In this document: positions 43,348 through 53,322 of the stretch, in pieces
How positions within the stretch are numbered: position 1 is the first letter of the stretch
Layout of the letters: each line of letters opens with the position of its first letter
Origin: Acetobacterium wieringae
GTDB taxonomy: Bacteria > Bacillota > Clostridia > Eubacteriales > Eubacteriaceae
Direction of reading: 5' to 3'
NCBI RefSeq assembly: GCF_001766835.1
Contig: NZ_LKEU01000033.1
Location: 62,001-126,000 of the forward strand
Length of the DNA: 64,000 bases
Program-made: the position numbers and the translations under genes
Notes under the pieces: model-generated
Database searches by the model: none
Told to the model about the DNA's origin: nothing
Seen by the model: only the letters and a program-made list of their open reading frames with translations

Positions 43348-46173
43348 CTAAAACTTTTTCATAATCGCCTTAACCTTACCTGCATAGGTCGTGTCAGCTG
43401 CCCAGGTTCCGGCCAGTTCTTCAACTGAAATGGCTTTTAACCGCAATGAATCATTCCATCGCGGATCAACCTTAGTTTGCTTGAGCGCCGCACTGCTGGC
43501 ATAACATTTCAGATGCTGTACATGTCCTCGAATTCCAGTTTGAAGACCGGTACTGCTACTTCCGTATACTGCTGCGAAATCAAATCCAGGTACGCCGCCA
43601 GTGGCTCCCAGCCCAGCAAAATTGAATTGGGAAGCCTTGACATCCCCACCAAACTGAAGATTTCCGGTTTCCAGCATTGCCTGGGCAAAGGCAACCTCAG
43701 CTCGAACGCCTTCAGCGTTGCACTCCTGTACATAAAGCTCTGCAAATCGTTCCAGATTAACACCAAGGTCATTATAAAGTTGTGGATAAACACTTCCAGT
43801 TCCCTTATAATAAGCTACCAGTTGTGCCGCAGTCACTGTAGAAGTTCCCATAATCGGGGTTTCTACATAACGGACACTCACCGAAGTATTGCCCAGAAAT
43901 ACTGAACGTCCATCGGATTCGACTCCATAGGCATGGATTGAATAATTACCACTGTTCCCATTGTGATTCTTGGCATCTATTATCGCCTGATAACTGCCAT
44001 CGCTTTGTTTGGTGGCGGTGTACCATTTAATATCATCCTGACCATTTATATCACTCCAGGTTGGAATTAAAATGCTTTTTATTCCATTGGGCGCTGTGAT
44101 ACCGCTCACTGTGGCTGTAATAATATTTTCATTAACTATGGCTTTTACAGTTGAAGCTGTCATTGGTTTTGCCGCCGTAACATTTGCCGTAGTATTCCCC
44201 AGCAAGGTCATTCTTCCGCTAACTTCAGTTCCATAAGCATGAATACTATAAGTACCACTGGCATACTTGTGATCTTTAATATCAACTGTGACTACGTAGC
44301 TGCCATCACTTTGTTTATCCGCGTTATACCACACCAGATCATCCTGACCATCAATATCGCTCCAAATTGGTACCGAAATCTGTTTGATCCCACCTGGTGC
44401 ATTAATCCCTTTTATCGTTGCCGTAATCTTATTGCCAGAAACGCTGGCCGTAACACTGGTTGCTGTCATCGGCTGAACTACAATGTTTGCTTTTGCAGCC
44501 CCAACAAAGGTCATTTTTCCATTACTGTCTTTTCCGTAGGCATGAAGAATATAGTCACCACTATCGTAATTGTGATCTTTGATATCCAGCGTTATCTTGT
44601 AACTGCCATCACTTTGCTTCGTCGCTGTGTACCATTCGATGTCATCCTGACCACCGATTTCGCTCCAGACAGGGATTAACATTTCAGTAATGCCATAAGG
44701 AGCCGTAATGCCTTTTATGGTTGCAGTAATTTTTCCGTTTAATACCACTGCGGTGACACTGGTTGCCGTCATTGAATTAACCTTCACTGCCGTTGTCGTG
44801 CTACCTAAAAATGTCATTAAACCTGTGTTATCTTTTCCATAAGCATGAATATTATAGATGCCGCCATCATATTTGTGATCTTTGATATCAACGGTGATCT
44901 TATAACTACCATCACTTTGTTTAGTCGCAGTGTACCATTTCAAATCATCCTGACCGCCGGTTTCACTCCAAATTGGGATAAATAAATCGGTGATACCACC
45001 TGGCGCCTTGATCCCTTTAACGCTAACGGTAATGGTGTTCCCTGTCACGCTTGCTGTCACACTGCTGGCACTCATTTTTTCCTGCACAGATGCATTAACA
45101 GTCGCTGTACTTTCACCTAATAAGGTATACTTCCCATAGGAATCCACACCATAACAATGCAATTGGTAATCACCGCTGGTATAACCATGATCTTTTACAT
45201 CAATGGTCACACTGTAAGATCCATCGCTTTGTTTGGTGGCCGTATACCACTTCAGATCATCCTGACCACAATCATCACTCCAGGTCGGGATATAAATAAC
45301 CTGCAATCCGTTGGGTGCCGAAACGCCCTTAACCGTCGCTGTAATTTTATCACCACTCACCGTGGTTGTAAAACCGCTGGCTGTCATTGGTGCGGTTGCG
45401 GCGCCAAAAATCTCACTGACGCTGGCTAAAACCTGATCCGCCATTTTTTGCTGATTGGTTCCGTCGGCCAATTTCTGCGATTCAGCGTTGTTTGACACAA
45501 ATCCCGCTTCAATCAAAACTGACGGCATACTTGTTTTTCGGGTATAGGCATCATCCCGTTCCACAATTTTATTACGACTGGGAACATAGGTTAAATTCTT
45601 ACTGAAATTTGAATTCATCAGGTTTGCCAGCTCTTTGGATTTTAAGGCGATGGTCGGTGGAGTCGCATCGAGATCCGCCAACGACCCATCACTCCATAAA
45701 CCGGCTTTCTGATAAATCCCATTGTTGTCGACTGATGGATGATAGCTGCTCCAATAGAATTCATAACCGCTGGCTGTCGCCGCCCCGGAATTATGATGTA
45801 CACTGAGAAATAAATCTGCTCCTAAGCTGTTGGCCGCACTGCATACCGTTGTCGAATTATTTGTAGTCGTCGCCAGCATGGTTGGCAAGCCAGGATTTCC
45901 GGGAATCTGATGACTCAATATGGCATTATAACCGCTATTTCGCAAGGTTGTGACAATTTTAATGGCCAAGGCATTATTGAGATCCACTTCCTTAATACCG
46001 GTTGTTTTATTAACGGCCCCGGTATCGGTTCCTGACTGATGTCCCGGATTAACCACGATGGTGGTGCTTGCTGCCTCCACGCTCAGACTAAAATACGAAA
46101 AAAAGGTCAGCAAGGCCAGAACCATCACCACTCCCAGCGCAATCTGCTTTCTTAAATTTTTTATCTGCGTCAT
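43348..46173 (-). CDS. Bifunctional autolysin: N-acetylmuramoyl-L-alanine amidase, five GBS-Bsp-like repeats, glucosaminidase
   Basis: 941 residues. Signal peptide (about 1-34, ending VEAAS). Amidase_3 domain (about 36-255) with zinc ligands in NPGHQSG, KEVDLN and SVHHNSG and catalytic Glu in LIEAGFVS. Five tandem repeats of about 100 residues (about 263-770), each with a GQDD[LI].WY core and an IHAYG-type strand. A GH73-like glucosaminidase domain (about 780-941, AEVAFAQAMLETGNLQFGG) closes it. It can thus cut both the amide and glycan bonds of the wall. Start ATG follows AGGAGG. Its terminator has been split by the IS. Confidence 0.92.
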   Translation of the reverse strand: MTQIKNLRKQIALGVVMVLALLTFFSYFSLSVEAASTTIVVNPGHQSGTDTGAVNKTTGIKEVDLNNALAIKIVTTLRNSGYNAILSHQIPGNPGLPTMLATTTNNSTTVCSAANSLGADLFLSVHHNSGAATASGYEFYWSSYHPSVDNNGIYQKAGLWSDGSLADLDATPPTIALKSKELANLMNSNFSKNLTYVPSRNKIVERDDAYTRKTSMPSVLIEAGFVSNNAESQKLADGTNQQKMADQVLASVSEIFGAATAPMTASGFTTTVSGDKITATVKGVSAPNGLQVIYIPTWSDDCGQDDLKWYTATKQSDGSYSVTIDVKDHGYTSGDYQLHCYGVDSYGKYTLLGESTATVNASVQEKMSASSVTASVTGNTITVSVKGIKAPGGITDLFIPIWSETGGQDDLKWYTATKQSDGSYKITVDIKDHKYDGGIYNIHAYGKDNTGLMTFLGSTTTAVKVNSMTATSVTAVVLNGKITATIKGITAPYGITEMLIPVWSEIGGQDDIEWYTATKQSDGSYKITLDIKDHNYDSGDYILHAYGKDSNGKMTFVGAAKANIVVQPMTATSVTASVSGNKITATIKGINAPGGIKQISVPIWSDIDGQDDLVWYNADKQSDGSYVVTVDIKDHKYASGTYSIHAYGTEVSGRMTLLGNTTANVTAAKPMTASTVKAIVNENIITATVSGITAPNGIKSILIPTWSDINGQDDIKWYTATKQSDGSYQAIIDAKNHNGNSGNYSIHAYGVESDGRSVFLGNTSVSVRYVETPIMGTSTVTAAQLVAYYKGTGSVYPQLYNDLGVNLERFAELYVQECNAEGVRAEVAFAQAMLETGNLQFGGDVKASQFNFAGLGATGGVPGFDFAAVYGSSSTGLQTGIRGHVQHLKCYASSAALKQTKVDPRWNDSLRLKAISVEELAGTWAADTTYAGKVKAIMKKF
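43866..45387 (-). repeat. Five tandem ~305-bp coding repeats in the autolysin gene
   Basis: The GBS-Bsp-like domains are similar at DNA level. CTGCCATCACTTTG-like words recur near 43996, 44301, 44604, 44907 and 45219, each followed by GTACCA and an ATC-TCCTGACC stretch. Their spacing is close to 305 bp. Such repeats can expand or shrink by recombination. Confidence 0.8.
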
Positions 46174-46289
46174 TCTTTTCCTCCTTTCTTTTAAATTTTT
46201 CCTGTTGTCATTATATTGATAGTTGTAACGATAATAGCATAAAAATTTTACATCGTCAATTTATTCGTTACATCTTTTGCGTACTTAAG

Positions 46290-48506
46290 TTAAATCTCAT
46301 TTTCTTCATCTTCAATTGTTTTACCTTTTACATAACCCACAATATCCACACAAATGGCGTAATTTCCGTCAACCCGGGTTAAATTCCGGTTGTAGTAAGG
46401 ATCATTCTTGATATAGTTCAACCAGTGATCTTTCATGTATTTGATTTCACTGTTAAAACGCTTGTATTTTGAATAGGTATCTTCAGCCCCTCGGGATTTT
46501 GATTCATAGTGATAAAGCTCTACATCATGCAGCCAGACATTGAATTTTCCGGCTTCGTAAAGTTTGAGACAGAAATCCACGTCGTTGAAAGCAACCGTCA
46601 ATTTTTCTTCGAATCCATTGACCCGGTCAAAATCTTCCCGTTTCACCATCATACAGGCGGCCGTCACGGAGGTATAGTTATTGGTGGTGACCAGTTTTCC
46701 AAAATAACCATAATCCCCCCGGGGGAATCCCACATGTCCATGACCGGCAACGCCGCCCATTCCCAATAGAACGCCTGCGTGCTGAATGGTGTTGTCGGGA
46801 TAATAAAGTTTTGACCCGACTGCCCCAACATGTTCCTGCTGGGCATAACTGACCATTCGTTTCATCCAGCCTTTGGTGATCACGGTGATGTCATTATTTA
46901 AAAACAGTAGATATTCGCCTTTCGATTCCTTAACCGCCAGGTTATTTATTTTTGAAAAGTTAAACGGAATATCAATTCGCACAACCTTAAACTGCTGCGG
47001 ATATTTTCTGCTATAATACTCAAACAGTTTGAAGGTGTCTTCTTTTTCACTGCCGTTATCGGCGACGATAATTTCAAAATTCTCATAGATCGTTTTTTCA
47101 TAGATGGAATCAATACAGGCTTTTAAGTCAGCAGCATTATCCCGGGTGGGAATAATCACCGATACCAGGCCTGCATTGACAATTTCATACTCAATGTTAT
47201 AGACGCCTGGGAAGGCTCCATGACTGACCGTCCCTTTTATTCCCCGTCTGTCCAGAGCATCTTCCAGAGACTTAAGGCCAGCTTCGAAGGCATAACCTTT
47301 TGAATCCGGGTTGACGGCGGTGGAATTACTGATCATCCGCCAGTGATACAAAATCTTTTGAATATGGAAGATCTGATTCGTTTTTTCGGTGAAACGCAGC
47401 ACCAGATCGTAATCCTGAGCCCCTTCATAGCCTTTTCTAAAGCCGCCGATCTCATCGATGATGGTTTTGCGGTAGACCCCAAAATGGCAAATGTAATTGG
47501 TCGCCAGCAGAATGTCGGGTGCCCAATCGGTTTTAAAAAACGGCTGGCTGCGTTTATTGTCCTCACTTAGCTTATCTTCATCACTGTAAATCAGATCGGC
47601 TTCCGGGTGCTCATTTAATAGTTTAACCACTTCGTAGAGGGCAAATTCGGCCAGGGTATCGTCATTATCCAACAGACCCACAAACTCGCCGGTGGCGATC
47701 GCCAGGGCTGAGTTGGAGGCCTCTGAAATGTGGCCATTTTCTTCCCGGTAAACCACCTTGATGCGAGAATCCAGCATTTTAAACTCTTCCAGTAATGGTT
47801 TTATATGGGCATCCGTCGAATTGTCATCGGCAATGCACAACTCCCAATTTTCGTAATATTGATTTAAAACCGAATCAACGCAGGCCCTGAGCCATTGTTC
47901 TTCTACATTATACACCGGCATAACAATGGAAACCTTAGGTTTATATGAAAAACCACTGATTTCTGCCAGAACTTTTTTCCTGTCATAATCTTCATGAACG
48001 TCAATCCAAAAATCATAGTTTTCCTGATTCTTATATTTCAGTTCAAACTTGATTTTTCGGATCGTATTTTTTAAGCCGTTGCGACTGAGATAGCCGACGG
48101 TTCGGGTTGTCACACCAGCCAATCGTTTGGCATTAAACAGATTCGGCTTTTTTAGATAATCATAATTCTTTTTCAAGTTAATCGGCACAATGCGAATATT
48201 CGTGTCATCTGTTAGTTTAAGTTTTAGTTTTTCACCATAAGTGTTTTTATCAAACTCGATAATAAAGCCAACCTTGGCATCATCCGGTAAGGCATACTTG
48301 TTATTGACGTCGATTCTGAAATCCCGTTTGAATTGAACCCCGACGGCTTCTCTTCCCAATAAATAAAGTTCGACCGGCTCTTTGGTCTTGGTATTAAAGG
48401 CCCAGCCCTGAACCGTGGCACATTGACTCGCTTCATCCTTAACAATTTTGTCGATAAAATATTTAATTTCTTCCTGTTCGATAACTGTTTTCTTTCTCAT
48501 TCCCAT
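46290..48506 (-). CDS. Double GT2 glycosyltransferase with extra N-terminal domain
   Basis: 738 residues; the second ATG (48500) lies better behind AAAGG than the first. An N-terminal domain (about 1-185, with ATVQGWAFNTKTKEPVELYL) of beta type is not a glycosyltransferase. GT2 domain 1 (about 190-420) has SIVMPVYNVEEQWL, DDNSTDAHI and LLDNDDTLAE. GT2 domain 2 (about 450-690) has VIIPTRDNAADL, DNGSEKED, LFLNNDITV and FNDVDFCLKLYEAG. Dual-domain enzymes of this sort make repeating rhamnan or related polymers. It follows Wzt and sits with rfb genes, so rhamnose is a likely donor sugar. Confidence 0.88.
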   Translation of the reverse strand: MGMRKKTVIEQEEIKYFIDKIVKDEASQCATVQGWAFNTKTKEPVELYLLGREAVGVQFKRDFRIDVNNKYALPDDAKVGFIIEFDKNTYGEKLKLKLTDDTNIRIVPINLKKNYDYLKKPNLFNAKRLAGVTTRTVGYLSRNGLKNTIRKIKFELKYKNQENYDFWIDVHEDYDRKKVLAEISGFSYKPKVSIVMPVYNVEEQWLRACVDSVLNQYYENWELCIADDNSTDAHIKPLLEEFKMLDSRIKVVYREENGHISEASNSALAIATGEFVGLLDNDDTLAEFALYEVVKLLNEHPEADLIYSDEDKLSEDNKRSQPFFKTDWAPDILLATNYICHFGVYRKTIIDEIGGFRKGYEGAQDYDLVLRFTEKTNQIFHIQKILYHWRMISNSTAVNPDSKGYAFEAGLKSLEDALDRRGIKGTVSHGAFPGVYNIEYEIVNAGLVSVIIPTRDNAADLKACIDSIYEKTIYENFEIIVADNGSEKEDTFKLFEYYSRKYPQQFKVVRIDIPFNFSKINNLAVKESKGEYLLFLNNDITVITKGWMKRMVSYAQQEHVGAVGSKLYYPDNTIQHAGVLLGMGGVAGHGHVGFPRGDYGYFGKLVTTNNYTSVTAACMMVKREDFDRVNGFEEKLTVAFNDVDFCLKLYEAGKFNVWLHDVELYHYESKSRGAEDTYSKYKRFNSEIKYMKDHWLNYIKNDPYYNRNLTRVDGNYAICVDIVGYVKGKTIEDEENEI

Positions 48507-48521
48507 AGCCTTTCTTTTAAA

Positions 48522-49718
48522 CTAAATGATTTCCCATTGATGTTCCATATGAACCAGACCCTCGGTAAAATAATCGGCTACTACCGCAATTACAAAGGCC
48601 GCTGTTTCATAGTCCAGATTAACAATGCTCTTGTTGGCAAAAAGTCCAATATCGACCTCGTATTTCCCACCCAGCAGTGGCAGCTTGGGCACGACATAAC
48701 GGACATGATGGATTCCTTTTGTTTTTGGGATCGTCACCCCATCCAAATGGGTGTTTGGACCAAAAATATATTGGCGGTCGATGGTGTAAAAGGCCACCCC
48801 TACTAGTGGTTCACTGGAAAGATCATCATATAGCTCATATTCAATGTCCACGATGAAATCATCAAAGGTATTTATGGTTTCTTTATTACAATGCATGGCC
48901 GTGATTTTTCCCAGATGGGCTTCAATTTCGTAGTTATCCTGTAGCTGTTTGCCCTCTTCAAGAGCCTTCTGTTCCATCGATTCTCTGAGCATTTCACTTT
49001 CGTACATATCAATGACATGGGTGACCTCATCAAACATCCGCATTTCACCCTGATCAATCCACACCGCTTTGGTACAGAAACGTTTGATCTGTTCCAGGGT
49101 GTGGGATACAAAAAGCACTGTTTTTCCCGAGGCCTTGAATTCTTCCATTTTATTGATGCACTTGATCTGGAATTTTGCATCACCAACCGCCAATACCTCA
49201 TCAACAATCAGTATTTCCGGATCCACGTTAATGGCGGTGGCAAAGGCCAACCGGGCAAACATGCCGCTGGAATAAGTTTTAACCGGCTGATAAATGTACT
49301 CCCCAATCTGGGCAAAATTGACAATATCATCCAGCCGTTCATCCATCTCTTCCTTGCTGTAACCCATAATCAGCCCATTGGAATAGATGTTTTCAATTCC
49401 GGTATATTCGGGATTAAAGCCGGTTCCCAGTTCCAGCAGGGCGGATACCTTGCCGTCAACAGAAACATTACCTTTGCTCTGGGTTAGTACGCCAGAAATA
49501 ATCTTCAGTAAAGTCGACTTTCCTGATCCATTCTTACCCACAATCCCAATCGATTCACCCTTTTTAATTTCCAGATTGATATTATTCAGAGCGTAAAATT
49601 TATGATGGTATTCTTTTTTCTTAAACAGGCTCATGGATTCTTTTAAGCGATCCATCGGCCGTTGATAGAGCTGATATATTTTTGTAACGTCTTCTATTTT
49701 TATTGCCACATCTGACAT
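48522..49718 (-). CDS. wzt: Polysaccharide ABC exporter ATPase with carbohydrate-binding C-terminus (Wzt type)
   Basis: 398 residues from ATG 49718 (GGAGG 5 bp upstream). ATPase domain with Walker A GKNGSGKST, the Wzt/TagH-type signature YSSGMFARLAFA, Walker B ILIVDEVLAVGD and H-loop VSHTLEQI. The last ~145 residues (about 250-398, ITAMHCNKETINTFDDFIV onward) form the Wzt C-terminal beta-sandwich that recognises the finished polysaccharide. It powers export of a lipid-linked polymer through the permease encoded upstream. Confidence 0.93.
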   Translation of the reverse strand: MSDVAIKIEDVTKIYQLYQRPMDRLKESMSLFKKKEYHHKFYALNNINLEIKKGESIGIVGKNGSGKSTLLKIISGVLTQSKGNVSVDGKVSALLELGTGFNPEYTGIENIYSNGLIMGYSKEEMDERLDDIVNFAQIGEYIYQPVKTYSSGMFARLAFATAINVDPEILIVDEVLAVGDAKFQIKCINKMEEFKASGKTVLFVSHTLEQIKRFCTKAVWIDQGEMRMFDEVTHVIDMYESEMLRESMEQKALEEGKQLQDNYEIEAHLGKITAMHCNKETINTFDDFIVDIEYELYDDLSSEPLVGVAFYTIDRQYIFGPNTHLDGVTIPKTKGIHHVRYVVPKLPLLGGKYEVDIGLFANKSIVNLDYETAAFVIAVVADYFTEGLVHMEHQWEII

Positions 49719-49750
49719 AATTTCCTCCACTGATCCGTGATCAATATTTT

Positions 49751-50560
49751 CTATAAGACATCAGCAAAATGCGGTCTTAATTTTCGATACACTGCGATTC
49801 CGACTAGCAGCAATACAAAGCTAAAGCCCCAGAAGTAGGCTGTCATCACGGGATGTTCCCAAAACCAGCCGGTTCCAAAAAAGCTTTCCCGATAGCCCTG
49901 GACAATGTAGTACAAAGGATTCAATTTTAGAATCCACAGCAAGTTTGCCGGAAAGATGTTTACATCCCAAAGAATCGGCGTTCCCCAGAACAATACCTGC
50001 ATGCCCACATTGATAAATTGCAGAATATCCGTGAAAAAGGGTTGAAGCGAGGCGGTTACCCAGGTCAAACCGGTTAAAAAGACAATCAGACAGATCAGAT
50101 AATAAAGGATCTGAATAAAGTGCAGGCTGATTGGTTGACTGTATAACAACAGCATCACCACTGCAAAGGCAATAAAAAAGATGTGGGTATAAAGAGAGGA
50201 GATGATTTTTACCGTCGGCAATATTTTAATATTGAAGGTTACCTTTTTTACCAGATAACTGTATTCCCTGAAACAATTGGTGCCATTAACCAGACATTCC
50301 GAAAAGAAAAACCAGACGATAATCCCGGTGATTAAAAACAAAATAAACGGCATCCCGCCAGCCGGAGCCGATTTCAGACCGATATCAAAAACAAACCAGT
50401 AGACGGCAATGGTGACCGTCGGCTGAATAAAGGCCCACATAATGCCCAAAAACGAACCGGCGTACCGGGACTTAAAATCATTGATGGAAAATTTCTGAAT
50501 CAGTTTCCGATTTGCAACCAAATCTCTGATATAATCCATTAAATCTTTAAACAAATACAA
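49751..50560 (-). CDS. wzm: Polysaccharide ABC exporter permease (Wzm/TagG type)
   Basis: 269 residues from TTG 50560 (GAGGTG 5 bp upstream). Six membrane helices of the ABC-2 type. SRYAGSFLGIMWAFIQPTV is the amphipathic gate region and LNPLYYIVQGYRESFFG the family signature. It forms the channel for the glycan exported by the ATPase, 33 bp downstream. A terminator (50585-50614) lies upstream, so wzm-wzt-GT2 may have a separate promoter. Confidence 0.92.
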   Translation of the reverse strand: MYLFKDLMDYIRDLVANRKLIQKFSINDFKSRYAGSFLGIMWAFIQPTVTIAVYWFVFDIGLKSAPAGGMPFILFLITGIIVWFFFSECLVNGTNCFREYSYLVKKVTFNIKILPTVKIISSLYTHIFFIAFAVVMLLLYSQPISLHFIQILYYLICLIVFLTGLTWVTASLQPFFTDILQFINVGMQVLFWGTPILWDVNIFPANLLWILKLNPLYYIVQGYRESFFGTGWFWEHPVMTAYFWGFSFVLLLVGIAVYRKLRPHFADVL

Positions 50561-50584
50561 ACTGACACCTCATTCTTATTTTAA

Positions 50585-50614
50585 ATGAAAAAGCACAAAA
50601 ACTGTGCTTTTTCA
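50585..50614 (-). terminator. Terminator between rfbB and wzm
   Basis: TGAAAAAGCACA, AAAAC, TGTGCTTTTTCA: a perfect 12-bp stem whose arms contain A and T runs on both strands. It divides the rfb genes from the exporter genes. Confidence 0.8.
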
Positions 50615-50642
50615 TTTACATCTATTCTACTTTTTCTTAGTT

Positions 50643-51746
50643 TTATTTTTTTCCGTACATATTTTGATAATACTGCTGGTAGTCACCCGACTTCACCTGT
50701 TCCAGCCATTCCTGATTGTTTAGATACCATTCAATGGTCTCAACAATTCCCTGTTCGAAGGTGTAGGATGGTTCCCAGCCCAGTTCGGTGGTGATTTTGG
50801 TGTTATCAATGGCGTAACGACGGTCATGTCCCAGGCGATCCTCGACATAGGTAATCAGTTCTTTGCTGATTTTTGACCCATCATTATCAATTGGGTATTT
50901 CCCGGAGCGGAGCATTTCCCCAACATTTTCAATAATTAAATTGACAATCTCAATATTCGCTTTTTCATTATTGCCACCGATATTATAGACTTCCCCAGCC
51001 ACCCCTTTTTCCAGGATGGTGTCGATGCCACTGCAATGATCTTTAACGTGGAGCCAGTCTCTGATCTGCATGCCATCGCCATAAACCGGCAGGCTTTTTA
51101 AGGCCACCACGTTAGAAATCATCAACGGAATCAATTTTTCCGGAAAATGATAGGGTCCATAATTATTGGAACAACGACTGATGGTGATTGGCAGCTTAAA
51201 GGTCTGTCCATAGGATCGGACCACCAAATCAGCACTGGCCTTGGATGCCGAGTAAGGACTGTTGGGCGCAATCGGGGTGGTTTCGGTAAACATCCCGGTT
51301 TTTCCCAGGGCCCCATAAACCTCATCGGTGGAAACCTGATGATAGCGAACACCGTCCCGATAGGTCGGGTAGCCGCAGTCATCTTTTCCGGTTTGCCAGT
51401 GATTTTTGGCTTCATCCAAAAGCACCAGGGTTCCCATCACATTGGTTTTAATAAAGATCTCCGGATCTTCAATGCTGCGGTCAACATGGGATTCGGCAGC
51501 AAAATTCACGACCGTATCAAAATTATAGGTGTTAAAAAGATTCTGAATAAACGGCCGGTCGACAATATCCCCACGTTCAAAAACATAATTGGGATTCTTT
51601 TCAATATCCGTTAAGTTTTCCAGATTTCCAGCATAGGTTAACGCATCGACATTAACGATTTTATAATCCGGGTGCTGATCGAGCATGTATTTTACAAAGT
51701 TTGAGCCAATAAATCCGGCACCACCGGTGACTAATACTGTTTTCAT
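50643..51746 (-). CDS. rfbB: dTDP-glucose 4,6-dehydratase
   Basis: 367 residues. Extended SDR fold: VTGGAGFIGSNFVKY (NAD binding), VNFAAESHVDRSI, catalytic STDEVYG (Thr-Asp-Glu), and YSASKAS supplying Tyr and Lys. It converts dTDP-glucose to dTDP-4-keto-6-deoxyglucose, the second step to dTDP-rhamnose. It is about 20-30 residues longer than many homologues because of an insert near 115-130 (KNHWQTGKDDCGYPTYRDG). Last gene of the rfbD-A-C-B series. Confidence 0.95.
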   Translation of the reverse strand: MKTVLVTGGAGFIGSNFVKYMLDQHPDYKIVNVDALTYAGNLENLTDIEKNPNYVFERGDIVDRPFIQNLFNTYNFDTVVNFAAESHVDRSIEDPEIFIKTNVMGTLVLLDEAKNHWQTGKDDCGYPTYRDGVRYHQVSTDEVYGALGKTGMFTETTPIAPNSPYSASKASADLVVRSYGQTFKLPITISRCSNNYGPYHFPEKLIPLMISNVVALKSLPVYGDGMQIRDWLHVKDHCSGIDTILEKGVAGEVYNIGGNNEKANIEIVNLIIENVGEMLRSGKYPIDNDGSKISKELITYVEDRLGHDRRYAIDNTKITTELGWEPSYTFEQGIVETIEWYLNNQEWLEQVKSGDYQQYYQNMYGKK

Positions 51747-51779
51747 GATTACTCCATTTCTATCTCTATCAAATTCAAT

Positions 51780-52346
51780 CTATTCAAATCTTAAGCTATC
51801 TCGGATCTCGCTTAAGAAGGGCAGCTGTCCGTCTTTTTCTGAAAGCAGCACCTCATCGATTGTATCAAGCGGCCACTGGATCCCTACTTCCGGATCATTC
51901 CAGCGAATTCCGCCATCATATTCCGGGGCATATAAATTAGTGCACTTATAGTTAAACACGGCTTCGTCAGAAACCACTAAAAAGCCATGGGCAAAGCCTT
52001 CCGGGATATAAAACATGGTCTTGTTTGCTTCAGTCAGCAACACCCCGGCCCATTGTCCATAGGTGGGTGAGCCATTTCGCAGATCCACGGCGACATCATA
52101 AACCTCGCCCCGGGTCACCCGTACCAGTTTTCCCTGGGAGAATTTGGTCTGAAAATGCAGCCCCCGTAAGACGCCTTTACCGGATTTAGATTCATTATCC
52201 TGAACAAAGCGCATCGTTAAACCGGCTTTGTGAAATTCTTCTTCATTGTAGGTTTCCATGAAATAACCACGATGGTCGCCAAAAACCGATGGTTCAATGA
52301 TCACCAGTCCGTCAATTTTTGTCTTAATTACATTTATCTTTGCCAT
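51780..52346 (-). CDS. rfbC: dTDP-4-dehydrorhamnose 3,5-epimerase
   Basis: 188 residues, cupin fold. VFGDHRGYFMETYN, the catalytic His in LRGLHFQ, DLRNGSPTYGQW and PEGFAHGFLV are the family motifs. It epimerises C3 and C5 of the keto sugar in the third step to dTDP-L-rhamnose. It lies 8 bp after rfbA and 33 bp before rfbB. Confidence 0.95.
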   Translation of the reverse strand: MAKINVIKTKIDGLVIIEPSVFGDHRGYFMETYNEEEFHKAGLTMRFVQDNESKSGKGVLRGLHFQTKFSQGKLVRVTRGEVYDVAVDLRNGSPTYGQWAGVLLTEANKTMFYIPEGFAHGFLVVSDEAVFNYKCTNLYAPEYDGGIRWNDPEVGIQWPLDTIDEVLLSEKDGQLPFLSEIRDSLRFE

Positions 52347-52354
52347 CAGTCCAC

Positions 52355-53224
52355 CTACTTGCCTGTCGCACGCTGAATCAGATACTGACCGTAGGCTGTT
52401 TTCTTCAGCGGTTCTGCCAGTTTTAACAACTGTTCTTTATCAATAAAATTTCGTAAGTAGGCAATTTCTTCGACACAGCATACATAAAGCCCCTGTCTTT
52501 TCTGGATCGTTTCAACAAAATTGGAGGCTTCAATTAAACTATCGTGGGTACCGGTATCGAGCCAGGCCATACCACGACCAAACAGTTCCACCTTTAAATT
52601 CCCCTGTTTTAAATAGGTTTCATTAACTGTGGTAATTTCCAGTTCCCCGCGTTCCGAGGGTTTGATATTTTTGGCAATCTCTACTACTTTATTATCATAA
52701 AAATAAAGCCCCGGCACCGCAAAATTGGATTTTGGATTTGCCGGCTTTTCTTCAATGGAGAGGACGGTTCCATCTTTAGCAAACTCAACCACCCCATAAC
52801 GTTCCGGATCGGTTACCGGGTATCCGAAGATGACTGCCCCACTTTGCAACTCTGCCGCTTTTCTGATGGTATCCGTAAAGCCATGACCATAGAAAATATT
52901 ATCCCCTAAAACCAAGGCAACACTATCGTCCCCAATAAATTTTTCACCGATAATAAAAGCCTCGGCCAAACCATTGGGAGCTTCCTGGACTTCATAGGCA
53001 AAATTCAACCCCAATTCCTCCCCGGAACCAAAAAGTCGTTCAAACATCGGGAGATCGTGGGGTGTGGAAATAATTAAAATATCTTTAATCCCCGCCAACA
53101 TCAAGGTTGCCAGGGGGTAGTAAATCATTGGTTTATCATAGATGGGCAATAATTGTTTGGACACTGCCCGGGTGATGGGATAAAGTCGGGTGCCGGAACC
53201 TCCGGCTAATATAATACCTTTCAT
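52355..53224 (-). CDS. rfbA: Glucose-1-phosphate thymidylyltransferase
   Basis: 289 residues. [25 protein letters not shown] is the nucleotidyltransferase signature, followed by [19 protein letters not shown] and [11 protein letters not shown]. It joins dTTP and glucose 1-phosphate, the first step of dTDP-rhamnose synthesis. The glucose 1-phosphate can come from the phosphoglucomutase encoded at 56099. Confidence 0.96.
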   Translation of the reverse strand: MKGIILAGGSGTRLYPITRAVSKQLLPIYDKPMIYYPLATLMLAGIKDILIISTPHDLPMFERLFGSGEELGLNFAYEVQEAPNGLAEAFIIGEKFIGDDSVALVLGDNIFYGHGFTDTIRKAAELQSGAVIFGYPVTDPERYGVVEFAKDGTVLSIEEKPANPKSNFAVPGLYFYDNKVVEIAKNIKPSERGELEITTVNETYLKQGNLKVELFGRGMAWLDTGTHDSLIEASNFVETIQKRQGLYVCCVEEIAYLRNFIDKEQLLKLAEPLKKTAYGQYLIQRATGK

Positions 53225-53322
53225 AATAACCTCTTCTCTTGTAAATTATTTTCAGATTCCTGGCGTACCGTAAGTTCTGAGGCGGGTTGCCGCAAAACCA
53301 TGAAGGGTACGCTTTTAAATGC

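Noticed and set aside
43866..45387. Regular ~305-bp repeats as a possible CRISPR or satellite array
   Set aside because: The period is far too long for CRISPR and the repeats encode in-frame GBS-Bsp-like protein domains. No CRISPR array was found in the window.
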